From: Apodospora peruviana
Taxonomy: Eukaryota; Ascomycota; Sordariomycetes; Sordariales; Lasiosphaeriaceae
Assembly (NCBI GenBank): GCA_033439685.1
Contig: JAUEDM010000006.1
Location: 806,001-870,000 of the forward strand
DNA length: 64,000 nt
Direction of reading: 5' to 3'
Made by a program: the position numbers and the translations under genes. The notes under the pieces are model-generated. The model was not told the origin of the DNA. It did not search any database and saw only the letters and a list, made by a program, of their open reading frames with translations. Every line of letters begins with the position of its first letter. Positions within the stretch are counted from its first letter, which is position 1. Shown piece after piece: positions 22,582 through 33,423 of the stretch.

Positions 22582-23190
22582 TCATGCTTGTTCTGTAAGG
22601 CGAAAAACGCAAGAGAAAAGGTTAAGACAACAGACTCCTGTGTGGTCTTGTAGAAAGTGGTAGGTAGCAGCTTACTGTCCAAGCCAAAGTAATCTGCTGC
22701 GACAAGCAGCTCAAGGCACAGCTCGACGGGGATGTCCATGTCGGGAACGTCCTCCTTGTCTCGGTTCTTGTACCAGAAGTGGAAGTACTCGACGACCTTT
22801 TCCAGGATGACGCCGCTGAGGAGCGTTAATATGTGGGTGGCTTGGTGGAGGGGATAACAGAAGGAAATAAAGGTGCTGGCTGGTTCAGATCAAGTGTAGG
22901 TGACAGTCATCCAGACCATTGCATACCCCTTGTTCAGGGTGTGGTCTGTCTGTCGTAGCATGTGATATCATCAAAGGTAGCACCAACTCTCTCGAAGAGA
23001 GATGTTATACGCACCTAACCTCGGGGAATTGACAGCGCCCGGTTATGGCTTCGGCAAACTGACCGCGCAGCATGCCTTTGATGGTTGGGCTGATCATGGC
23101 CGCTTCCCGAAGAACGACGAACTCGAAGCCATCGCTCGAGACGAGGGTGATGTATTTGCTGGGAGAGTTGTCATGGCCATTGGTCAGCAT
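22582..23190 (-). CDS. ELC1: Elongin C (Skp1-fold ubiquitin ligase adaptor)
   Basis: Model: complement(join(22582..22592, 22676..22815, 23015..23190)), 108 aa. The protein is recognised from KYITLVSSDGFEFVVLREAA, SPTIKGMLRGQFAE, FPEVSGVILEKVVEYFHFWY and DMDIPVELCLELLVAADYFG. Together these cover nearly the whole Skp1/BTB-like elongin C fold. Elongin C bridges cullin and BC-box substrate receptors and, in fungi, acts on stalled RNA polymerase II. The last exon encodes only the final residues KQA after an intron of 83 bp; the middle intron is about 200 bp. The start is the least certain part: ATG 23190 gives MLTNGHDNSPSKYI. An upstream exon joined at the CTCTCCCAG acceptor just before KYI is an alternative. 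Confidence 0.87.
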
Positions 23191-24223
23191 TTTTGCGGTA
23201 CGGCCTTTCGGCAAGTGGTAGAACTCTTCTTTGTCCAGGATATGGAAGAATCAGTCGGTGTCGCCGTTAGTCTTGTAGATGCCAGTTGGTGTTCTCGTCA
23301 ACCATTGCTGACGGAACAGAGCCCCGGTAGTGACGGAGTAGCGCGTCGTTGGGACGCGAGGGCTTTGTTGAGGAAAAAGAAAAGTTCAAAGGGAGGAAGA
23401 AAGAAGTTTTTGCGGCGACTGAAATATTCGGGAAAAAGCTCTGCCTGTTGTCTCGCCTTGTGGGCTTGTGCACGGGCCAATGATCCGAGCTGTGCAGCTG
23501 TGGCCCACAACTCAGCTCTGCCAGGTATGTACAGAACACTGGACTTGCACAAGGATGCACCCTGAACTGGTCGTTTTAAGAAGGCATTGCGGAAATTCTC
23601 ACACGAAAAGAAGCAAAGACAAAATATTTGACATTATTCTGGATATAGTTTGGATGTCTGCATCGCATCTTTCGACCATTCCAACCCATTTTGCACTGAC
23701 TGTTTGATGTAGATTGGTCCGACTTTGACGGCCCGGCAATCAGGTGCTCGGCAGCCCGGATTTGGTCGGTGGGGCTCTTTTTTTAGCACTGCCCGGCGGA
23801 CCCCGGTCCCACCCAAATTGTGTCATTGGCGGTAAATCCTTGGAAGGGTTGCAAGGAACGGTTGCCCAGTCGACTTGTTTACATACATCCCGCTTCCCAG
23901 CTTGCTTGTGGTGTCGTCCCATACCTTCGTACTCATTTGCCGCAAGCCAGCCACTCGTCCTCCTCGACCAAAAATCCCAGTTCTTGCTTTCAACCTCCAA
24001 ATCATTCTTTTGGCGTCATTCTCATTCCAACGCGCAACACACTTTGACTCAAACCTTAAAGCCACGCAGCTAGCACCGACGGTCGGGGGCCTGGAGCGCC
24101 ATTCAAGCATAACCTTGCGCAAGACAATTTACGGTGTGGACTACACGTGTTTCCGCACGCTAAAACCAGCAACGACCAGGGCAGAAGAAGACGAAAGGTC
24201 TCGAGCGCGAGATAAAGCAGAAA
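23191..24223. other. Divergent promoter region (elongin C / RHO4)
   Basis: Head-to-head spacer of about 1 kb. A 187-codon plus-strand frame (23002-23565) is largely antisense to elongin C and its leader and is rejected. C/T-rich sequence before 24224 fits the RHO4 leader. Confidence 0.45.
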
Positions 24224-25343
24224 ATGGCTTCACAGCAGTACAATCGCAATTCCTACTACCACAGCAATAACAACAAAGACCTCCCCATCCAACCGCTGCA
24301 GCTGCAGGAAAAGTCGACGTCAGTGTATGAGCGCGTGCAGCGGCGACCGACAGCAGGATCTGACCGTGACTTCGAGTCCTCCCGACGAGACACGCGCGGC
24401 ACGAGGGCGAGCGATGGGACGGTGAGCACCATGATGAGCAACAACTCCTCGACAAGCGGGCGCGAATCGTCGGCCACCGTCATGACCGAGGTTTCGGGTC
24501 CCGCCTACTCCAAGAAGATTGTCGTCGTCGGCGACGGCGGCTGCGGCAAGACCTGTCTTCTGATTAGTTATAGTCAAGGTTATTTTCCAGAGGTACTGCA
24601 ATGCCGTCATCATCGCACAATTGGAATGCGCTTTGTCTTTGAGTCAAACTGACACTTGACACACAGAAATACGTCCCGACCGTGTTCGAGAACTACATCA
24701 CCTACCCCACCCATCCGCCGACGGGTAAGACGGTCGAGCTGGCGCTGTGGGATACTGCCGGCCAGGAAGAATACGACCGCCTGCGCCCGCTTTCCTATCC
24801 AGAGACGGATCTTATTTTTGTCTGTTTTGCGATTGACTGCCCGAACTCGCTCGAGAATGTCATGGACAAGGTTCGTTTTTTGTTTTTTACCGTCAAACCA
24901 GCAAACAAACAAAATACTGACTTTCAGAGTAATAGTGGTACCCCGAAGTCCTCCATTTTTGTCCGTACACACCTCTTGTTCTCGTCGGCCTGAAATCGGA
25001 CCTGCGCTACAAGAAGACGTGCATCGACATGCTCAAGACCCAGGGCTTGACTCCTGTGACAACAGAACAGGGCCTTGCGGTCGCCGGGAAGATGGGCGCC
25101 CAGTATATGGAGTGCAGTTCCAAGGAAATGAAGGGCGTCGAGGAGATCTTCGAGCAGGCGATTTTGACGGTTGTTGCCAACGACAGGAAAACGATCGAGC
25201 TGATGTCGCAGCAGAGCAGCAATGGAGGGTCGTCGAGCCATCAGAAGACTGCGAGTGGGATCACATATAGCAGCACTTCTCAACAATTTCCTGGTGTGGG
25301 GGTTCCTAAGAGGAAGAAGAGGGGGCTCTGTCGGATGTTGTAG
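24224..25343 (+). CDS. RHO4: Rho4-type small GTPase
   Basis: Model: join(24224..24592, 24667..24870, 24936..25343), 326 aa. A serine-rich N-terminal extension of about 95 residues precedes the Ras-like domain, the hallmark of Rho4. Nucleotide-binding motifs are intact: P-loop GDGGCGKTC (~104), effector region YVPTVFENY with Rho-specific residues, DTAGQEEYDRLRP, GLKSDLR, and the SSKE base-recognition loop. The C-terminus KRKKRGLCRML is a polybasic stretch plus CAAX box (CRML; a terminal leucine favours geranylgeranylation). Rho4 controls septum formation, septins or actin rings and secretion of wall-degrading enzymes in filamentous fungi, acting at the plasma membrane. The third intron acceptor used is ATAG before WYPEVL; the earlier TTTCAG would shift the frame. 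The serine/arginine-rich N-terminus offers many phosphorylation sites. Confidence 0.93.
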
Positions 25344-26041
25344 GGGGAAAACAGAGAGACGGGGAGGGGGAGGTTAATGACTACTGACTACTAACTGCAT
25401 GATTTGTTACGACACAACTGAATTTGTCTTTTTTCTTTCTTTGTCTGTTTATTTTTCCCTTAACTTTTTTGTTATTCATGATGGACGCAGAACACACACC
25501 TGGAAGCAAAGCACGGCGAGTTTAGGGAGAGGATGGATAGCCTGGTTCGTTGGGAGGACCGAGCGTGGTTGGTTGGTTGGTGTTTCTGGTTGGCTAGACT
25601 ACTTGCTGGACTATGTTTGTTGGAGTATTACCTTTCACTTCTCTGCGAAAGACACCGATCATAGGGTTTTTACATAGAAGGGACGTGATACCCCCCATGA
25701 ACACGGTGTGGCATATATGGAGGCAGGTTGGGTTGGTTCTGGGTTCTGTGTCTACCTAGCTAGGTAGCTGCCTTCTTACCTAGGTAACTCGCTTTTTTGT
25801 AACGCCAGTTTGTCCTGTTGGCTGGTTGGCAAGCGCGTGTGCTGCTGTGCGTGTGTGTAAATCTTTTTGCTTCCTCTTTTTCTCTATATCATGAACCTAC
25901 CTTTCATAGCTTTAAAGGCGTGGCATAAGGAATTTCACATAAAGAATATAGGATTTCAAAACACATCTATCAGACCTTTTACTAAGTGATACGTAGACAT
26001 ATTTGTGTTTATTGTGTTTAGGTTCTTTTGACACAGATATG
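25344..26041. other. Convergent intergenic region
   Basis: 3' regions of RHO4 and DAD1. T-rich tracts near 25415-25470 and GTTGGTTGGTTGG and CTAGGTAG-type repeats. No gene seen. Confidence 0.45.
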
Positions 26042-26642
26042 TTATGTTTGGTGAACCTGCGTCGTGTCACCATCATCCCCTTCTTCTGCATGATGATGTT
26101 CTGGCTCTGACGAGCCTCCTGCCCCGGAAGTTGCACCACTATCTGCTGCCGTTGCTTCTGTCTCTACCTGCTCCTCGGAGGCCATCACGTTCTCGAATGT
26201 TGACCAGAGAGCCTCGACGGAGGAGAATTCGTTGCCCACCTGAACTCTGTCATTAGCGAGTTGCTAAATAAAAGATAACAAGGGGGGGAGGAGAGATACC
26301 GTTATAACGGCTTCTAGAGACCGGTTGAGTTTGTTGATGTTTGCTAGGACGTGTTCGAAGCTCTGACCTCAGAGGCCGTGTCAGTAAAGCTCTCTCTTCT
26401 CCATGCATTTTTCGTGCACAGTGAACTCATTGTAAGTGTGGGTAGGTTTGCGGGATGTTTTTCTCATATATTGATAAAAGAAGAGAAGGAAGTGGTATGG
26501 GGGATATTGAGAGATGTCATACCATGGCAATCTCACCAATCAACTCCTCGCGCTGCTGCTCGAAATACGACTTCTCTCCTGCCGCAGTTCCTGCTCGTGT
26601 TCTCGTACTTGCTACCGAGACCGGTCTCGGATGCGACGACAT
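26042..26642 (-). CDS. DAD1: DASH complex subunit Dad1
   Basis: Model: complement(join(26042..26239, 26300..26362, 26523..26642)), 126 aa. The core reads KSYFEQQREELIGEIAM | SFEHVLANINKLNRSLEAVIT | VGNEFSSVEALWSTFENVM across three exons in phase 0. It matches Dad1, whose yeast form has YFIEQRNIVLQEI, LNGLNGLNISLESIIAVG and SVSDLW at the same places. Dad1 is part of the fungal DASH/Dam1 ring that couples kinetochores to spindle microtubules. The C-terminus is a non-conserved acidic, His/Glu-rich tail. The short gene is easy to miss because each exon is under 200 bp. Confidence 0.9.
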
Positions 26643-27401
26643 TTTTGCTCTGCTCTCTATGAATTCCTGCAAATGGGTTGTTTGTTTTCTATTGAGTTTG
26701 CAATCTGCCGGCGATGGAGTTATATATACAGACAGAAAAGAGTTATGATATGACTGGTTGGAATTGGGTATACGTGACGTCGTGAGGGTATTCCGTGAGT
26801 TGGATGAGATGAGGGTTGAGACTCTTTTCCATGGGGAAACGCGACGGCGACGCACTCACTCACTCCAGGCAAGGATCAAGACAGCGACGCCCCGCGATGG
26901 TGCGGGGTCATTCCGAATTGGAAAAGTGTGCGGGGAAGACAGTTGGAGTAACTAACGGCGGTCATTCAGTTGCTCGTTGGACCTCCGAAGCTACCTCTGC
27001 TGTTTAGGATAAAATATGTTAGGAATAACGAAGTAGGTTAATAAATGGAAAGGCTATAGCAAAGGCAAAAGCATCGCATCTAGTGATTTGAAGTGTTCAG
27101 TAAGAGATATCTAAGGGCTGGGACGAAATATGTCCAGCTGTGATGACTGTCCTGCCCCTTGAACTGAGGAACCCTTTTTCTCCAAACCGGGCAAAAAAGC
27201 AAACAAATAGGTACGCGTCCCTGAGGGATCATGCGTCTTCATATCGAACTGTTGCAATCCTCCTTCCACCGCCCTTCATTAAACTCCTGTTATCGCTTCC
27301 AAAGTATGATCGATTATCAAGCCACTTTGTCCAGGCAAAAATTTCCCTTCTTTTCTCTTTATTTTCTTCCCACTTATCCCATTACCTACCCGGCGTCCTC
27401 A
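26643..27401. other. Intergenic region upstream of DAD1
   Basis: Promoter side of DAD1 (minus strand) and 3' side of the acidic hypothetical gene. Open frames are short and without motifs. Confidence 0.4.
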
Positions 27402-28500
27402 TCAGTCACCACACCACGCTTTCATTGAAGTTTCACTTCGAGACCTACAAACGGGACAATCCGATTTCGCCAAACTTCCGAGATTACCCTGATTTAAATA
27501 TTTAGCGAGAGCCGTTACTGCGTACTCCAATATATTTATACAGACACATACCTCGGTAAGGAGATCCGATGGTGAGCCTCGGTTTGGAGGGGGCGATCGT
27601 TCGAGGTTGGTACTCGACCGGGTAATCCGCCGGTGAACAACTGAACTGCGTGGTCGTTTGACCTCGGGGCGGCCTTGTTTTGTGAGCTTGGGCGAAGGAT
27701 GCGGTCGCTTAAGGGTAGCCGACGGCTGTCTGGAAGAAGAGCCCACTCTTGCGATGGACGGAGATGGCAACAGCGTGCTCTCAAATAGATGCTCTGTGGC
27801 CGCTGAGCTGTTCTTCTTCACCTTTGCGGCAAAGCTTTTCTATCCAGTGGCGGCATTGTTTGGTTGCGCACGAGGTGGCTCATAATCTGCGTCTGAATCT
27901 TCAGGTTCGTCCTCGGGTTCGCCTTCAGATGTATCTGAAGATGATGTAGTTGACCTCCGTGCCAGTCTTTGCAGGATCTCTCCAAATGTATCAGGCTCTA
28001 TGAACGAACATGAGTCTTCATCTGAGGACGAGCATGAATCTTCATCTGAGGACGATAGATCTGGTCTCTGCTCCGGCCCTTGGAGAACTGTGCTGGGAGG
28101 AAGTTCGGGAGCCGACAACGGCTGCTACTGGCTCGATATCTCGGGCTGCGACTGCTGCACAGGTCCAGAGAAGAAGGGTGACTGCTGGCTTGAGGGTAAA
28201 GGCGTCGGAGCCGACTTCAAGCATCCGACAAACACTGGAGTCGTAATCCATAATGGCCTTGTCGAAGGCATCTCGGCACGCTTTGCCGAGGGCGTCGCGC
28301 GCGTGATTGTTCCTCGTCTTCATTTCTCGGACTTCCCGGTAGTGCCTCATCTTCACATCTTGGACCACCTCAAGCTGACTATCTGTCAACGCTAGGAATT
28401 GCCGATCCCAATCATCGTTCAGCTTTCCGCCCTGAGGTGTGTCCATTTTGGTCGACTGGTGGTATTCTCCCGGCTTCGTTTCTACGCTGGTGGTGGTCAT
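27402..28500 (-). CDS. Hypothetical acidic protein with an internal in-frame stop
   Basis: Not recognised. Tentative model: complement(join(27402..27488, 27552..28124, 28183..28500)). Exon 1 starts at a clear ATG (MTTTSVETKPGEYH) and encodes a helical, charged region (LTDSQLEVVQDVKMRHYREV). Exon 2 is acidic and serine-rich, with a tandem SSSDEDSC repeat, then EGEPEDEPEDSDADYEPP. After a single TAG at 27840-27842 the same frame continues with basic, proline-rich sequence (RPHPSPKLTKQGRPEVKRPR), a good GAG|GTATGT donor at 27552/27551 and a last exon containing CPVC. Either the protein stops at the TAG, an unseen intron removes it, or the gene carries a nonsense change. The first intron (weak GTCACC donor) is also uncertain. 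Composition suggests a nuclear protein; no function is proposed. Confidence 0.5.
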
Positions 28501-29640
28501 GCTCGCTGATTTTGAGTGTGAACGAAAGGAGGCTAGAAGAGCACCGGTGAGTTCGAGGTGCCAGCGTTCGATGTTGGAAGAAGGAGAAAGAGAATTCTGG
28601 ATGGAGGAAAAAGTTGAGGTTTATATACCAGACGATGGCCACCTACCTCTCTTGCTCGTTACAAGAGGAAGGAGCTAAACGTGAGGTTCGTCTGATGTTT
28701 TCATGGACACCTGAATCAAAACCCGAAGCCCAAGCCAAATCATGTTGAGAGAAATGTCAATACAAAGGGGGTAAGGGGGGTATCTCGTCTGATGTTTTCC
28801 TGGATAACTACCTTACTGTGGAAGTCCAAAGTGAATGCCAAGTCAACCCATTTTGAGAGGAATGACAATACAATATTATTCTGTGGTACAGGTGCCCATT
28901 CTAGAAGTAGGAAAAGGTGACGTTCGTCTAATCTTCTCCATGGATAGCTGAATCAAAACCTGAAGGTCAAATCAACCCTTCTCCTGGTGTTGCCTGGTTT
29001 CCAGTCAAATTGTATGGTAGCTCTGGCACCATGGTCGAGTTGAAGATTATAGAGACAGCTGCATGCTCTGATCAAAACTGCGCTCAAAACAAGCCAGACA
29101 GACATCCAGAAAAAACGTCTTTCTAATGTCCCATACTGCTCACCCACAACGACGCTCGCCGCAACATCCAAATAATAATCTACTCGGGCAACGTCGAGCT
29201 TCCCTGATTATTATATCACCATGTACTTATTCGATATTACACATGCATAGCAATGCGTCAGCAAGGGACCTACTTTGGGTACCTGTTATGATCCTTCAGT
29301 GGGACGGATGGCTAGCCCCTATTCCCGAGCACAGCCTCAGCACCATAACACAACACCTCCCACATTATCACATAGGACCATTACCCGCCATTGATATGAT
29401 GCGAAGAAAAATAAACCGCGATGCTTGGTTATTACATCAAAGTATTCATATACATATAAACATTCTGCCTACCTCTGGTAGTATCATAGCCACCATTGCC
29501 TAACAAATATTAACAAAGATAAGAAGAGGATCATATCAAACAAAAAACAGTCCATGTCATCCATGACTGGCATCCATTCTTTTCCACTTATATTATCATT
29601 TTACCCCTTTAATCACAACACACATACCCCGATTTTTACT
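28501..29640. other. Intergenic region with diverged repeats
   Basis: Upstream of the acidic hypothetical gene and downstream of the aldehyde dehydrogenase gene. It holds the triple repeat listed separately at 28686-28980. No gene seen. Confidence 0.45.
28686..28980 (+). repeat. Three diverged direct repeats of about 60-95 bp
   Basis: Units begin near 28686, 28784 and 28922. Each starts TTCGTCTGATGTTTTC or a close variant (CTCGTCTGATG, GTTCGTCTAATC), followed by a TGGA-A-CTGAATCAAAACC segment. Units 1 and 2 also share TTGAGAG-AATG-CAATACAA near their ends. Spacing is 100-140 bp. The third unit is truncated. Divergence suggests an old tandem duplication of intergenic DNA; no coding potential. 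Confidence 0.6.
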
Positions 29641-31195
29641 TTAAAACATAGCACCTCCAAGCCTGATGGCAACGCTCTTATTCTGGGTATAATTCGCCAA
29701 CGCCGCCTCGCCCAGCTCCCGCCCGATACCGCTGCTCTTGTACCCGCCAAACGGCAGCGCAGTGTTGAGCATATTGTAGCAGTTGACCCAAACGGTACCC
29801 GCGTGCAGGCTGTTGCTCACGCGGATAGCAGTGTTGAGGTCCTTGGTGTGCACGGCGGCCGCGAGACCGTACGTGCTGTCGTTGCCCAACTCAATAACCT
29901 CCTCCTCGGTCGAGAACTTAGCAATGGCGCACACGGGGCCAAAGATCTCCTCCTGCATGATGGTCATCTTGGGGGTGACATTGGTGAAAATGGTCGGCTG
30001 GATGAAGTATCCCTTGTCGCCGTGGCGCTCGCCGCCCGTCTCGACGGTCGCGCCCTCCTTCTTGCCGGCCTCGATGTAGCCCATGATGCGATCGTACTGA
30101 AGCTGGCTGACCTGGGGGCCCTGGAAGGTCTCGGGATGGAAAGGGTCGCCGACCTTGTTGGCCTGCGCGCGCTTCTTGAAGGCCTCAACGAACTTGTCGT
30201 AGATGCCCTCCTGCACGTAGATGCGCGAGCCGGCGCAGCAGCACTGGCCGTGGTTGTAGTAGATGCCGAAGTTGACCCAGCTGATGGCCTGCTCGATGTC
30301 GGCGTCGTTGAAGACGATGTTGGGCGACTTGCCGCCGAGCTCGAGGGTGACCTTCTTGAGGTTGGACGAGGCCGCTGCCTTCATGATGGTGCGGCCGACG
30401 ACGGTCGAGCCGGTGAAGGCGACCTTGTCGATGTCCATGTGGGAGGAGATGGCAGCGCCGGCGACCTTGCCGAAACCAGAGATGATGTTGAGGACACCGG
30501 GGGGGAAGCCGGCCTCCTTGATGAACTGGGCGAGCACGAGGCCGGAAAGGGGTGTCTGCTCTGCAGTCTTCAGGACGACGGTGTTGCCGGTAGCGAGGGC
30601 AGGTCCGATCTTCCACGCGAGCATGAGCAGCGGGAAGTTCCAGGGGATAATCTGGCCACAAACACCGATCTGTTGTTGCTTTAGTTTAGTTGTCTATATT
30701 GCAAAAAACTGGGAGAGTAGGTTGGCGACATACCGGCTCCTGTCTGGTATAATGGAACATGTCGGGGGCAATGTCGATGGTCTTGCCCTCAACCTTATCG
30801 GCCCAGCCGGCGTAGTATCTGATGCAGCCAAGAACACCGGAGACGTCTCCCCGGGCCATTGTGATAGACTTGCCATTGTCAAGAGACTCGACGGCGGCCA
30901 GCAAATCGGTGTTCTTCTCTAGGAGGTCGGCGAGCTTGTTGAGCAGTCTGCCGCGGTCGGCGGGGGTGGTGGTGCGCCACTCTCCCTTGAAGGCCTTCCG
31001 GGCAGCGGCGACGGCGATATCGACGTCCTTCTCAGTGGCCTCGCTCACGGAGCAGATGACCTCCTCGGTTGTGGGGTTGATGACCTCGAAGGTCTTCTTG
31101 TCTACGCCCTCGACGAACTCGTTGTTGATGAACAGGCCAGTCGGCTGGGTATAGGTGCCGGTAATCGGCGTCTTGAGCTCAACGGAAAGCGACAT
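29641..31195 (-). CDS. NAD(P)+-dependent aldehyde dehydrogenase
   Basis: Model: complement(join(29641..30669, 30734..31195)), 496 aa, full length for the class 1/2 ALDH family, one 64-bp intron. It oxidises aldehydes, typically acetaldehyde to acetate, in the cytosol. Visible motifs: IIPWNFPLLMLAWKIGPAL, FTGSTVVGR (cofactor loop), LELGGKSPNIVF with catalytic Glu ~264, YYNHGQCCCAGSR with catalytic Cys ~298, and EEIFGPVCAIAKF. The C-terminus is ALPFGGYKSSGIGREL...LGGAMF. It resembles the aldA-type enzyme of Aspergillus, needed for ethanol and threonine use. No mitochondrial presequence is visible (MSLSVELKTPITGTY). Codon use is strongly GC3-biased, as in highly expressed fungal metabolic genes. 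This bias also creates a long antisense open frame that is not a gene. Confidence 0.95.
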
Positions 31196-33423
31196 GTTTG
31201 CGGCTTGGGGTATATAGAGTGGTGATATCAGGGCGTGGTGGGGTATATTTGGAGCAAGTCACTACTCAGGGCTCGCAGGAATGGGGAGGAGAGGGAACTG
31301 GAAGTTGGGATGACACTCGATGGAAGCTTATAAATGGGGGAAAGGGCAGGAGGACAAAGAGGTGGCGAAGAGGAGAAATCGAGCAACGCTTGGCAGGTCG
31401 AGGTGGATCGTGGAGATGAGAGACCTGCACGTTGAAGCGGGGTTGAAGAGGGCGAAGTGGGCGTGTCGCGGGTGCGTAACACCGGCCGGCGGACATCTCA
31501 CGGACCGTGGATTTATGTTTTATTCAGGAAGAACTGCTCGATCAAGGTACATATCCCAACGACGGACGGGATTAGTCGAGTGAGCGAGATGTCAATTTAC
31601 CATCCCGAGGACTGTATGTCGGGTACTCTGAATAGTACCCTCCGCCTTGTATCACTTCGTCTCCCTCGCCCTCCGCACCTCCCGTCAAGCTCCCCTCAAG
31701 GTTATACTATGCAGTCAGATCTCTTGGCTTGAGAATACTGTAGGTAGTTATTCGCTGGGAAAGAGGACGATGCGATTCCGATTCCGAGTCTCTGAGTATG
31801 AGGGGGAGAGGAGTGGGGAGTTCTCCAGATGTGGTGGGAGAATGGTCAACACCCCCGCTTCGGAACAACAGCAAGTCTAATAAGTGTTAAGCCGAGACTA
31901 AGCCCCCCGGACGACCATTTCACCTTGCCATAACTTCTCGATCGTCAAATAAGGCGTCGAGGCACTGACATCGGGCGAAAGGCATGAGTTGTTAGTTCCA
32001 TCTTCTTTGGCGATGAATAAGCTCGTCTTCGTATGCGTGTATTACAAAGCGGGCTGGAACCGCGGAGTATCCTCTTAACCATCATCTGGGATAAGGTGGC
32101 CAAACAAGGTGGAAGCTACCCCGCAAGCAATCACCAAACTCCCACCAAGCCTTCCTCGGCAAGTCAGGATATGAAAGACTCTGCAACCTTTCTGGCTTGA
32201 TACACAGGTGGATGGATGATATCACCAGCTGTAAAGTAACAACTATGAAAGCCATTATCAATCCATGCTGGGTCGATGTTGGAGAAACGCTAGAGATTTG
32301 ATTTGATGCTGCTCGGGGTAATGGTTAGCGAGCAGGGAGTCCCCATCATGACAGCATTGACATGCCCAGGACACACTCAAAGTGCCGCTCCGGGGCTGGG
32401 CATTGGCCATCGGCTCTCCGACGTCGTACAACGGCCCCGGCCCCACAGAATGCAACGAATAGCGCAACTTCCGGCTCTCCGAGCCCCTCCCATCTTCCCG
32501 AGTCCACGGTGCCATGGATGCTACTGCGTCCGCAGCAGGTGGCATGGAGGCGGCTTAGAGGAAGCTAAAATCGAACCATCCGCCTGGTATTTGAAGTCGG
32601 AGGTCACCGATCTTGTATAATACGAGAAGACTGATGATGGTTGAATCGTATAAACACATGTTGGAAAGACGCAAAGAAGGCATCTCAAAACAGTGGCTGT
32701 GGTTGCTTTGTTGTTGATCTAGGCAGGTTGTCGTGGTTGGGATGGATGATTGTGGTCGCAGCGTCGCTGAAGATTATCCTTATCGCGGGTGGGGCTATCT
32801 TCAAAAGCCGATTGAGTGGCGCAAGAGTCCCAAGACTTCTAACTGAAATGAGTGGCTGTCTCTCAGAAATCTGTTAGTAGTCCCGACCAGCCATTTTTTG
32901 TTGGTGGATACACGACCATCACCAGACGGAAGTTGCGCAGAGCCATTGTGAACAGACTTTAGGTCGTGGTTGCTTTCATAGAGACAATTGACAATCAGAG
33001 TAAATCGTCCAACCGAACCATATCTTAAGTTCACCGCGAATCAAGGTCCTGTAGTGCATTACCGGGGGAAGCACAGAGTTTTTGAATTCCACGAAAGAAT
33101 TTTCACGCCTTTTTGCGGTTGTGTATCAGGCCGTTGGGGCAGGAAATAAGGGCAACTTTTGCGATCGGATCCCAAAAACTTTCTCCGACATCATCACCTG
33201 CGCTACGCTAAGAACAGCTATACGCGACACCATACCGACACAGATATCTCACGCAGGACCTCTCTTACGACTGAAAGTGCAGTACAAACAATAGTCACGG
33301 CTCGGGGTGGCTGCCAGATCCAACCAAAGTCGGGTGCCTGGCGGGGGCATTCGCTGAAAGCTGGGTGCGGCAGCGACAGCGACCATCGCATTCAATGGGT
33401 CGCAGACCGACGTCTCCTTCAAC
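31196..33423. other. Divergent promoter region (ALDH / TBF1), 2.2 kb
   Basis: Head-to-head spacer. Open frames are under 125 codons and lack motifs. A purine-rich stretch around 31280-31430 is close to the ALDH start. No gene called. Confidence 0.45.

Noticed and set aside
23002..23565. A 187-codon plus-strand frame.
   Set aside because: Antisense to the first exon and leader of elongin C, whose conserved protein sequence is unambiguous.
29554..30684. A 376-codon plus-strand open frame.
   Set aside because: It is fully antisense to the aldehyde dehydrogenase exon; strong GC3 bias of that gene removes stops from the opposite strand. No independent motif.
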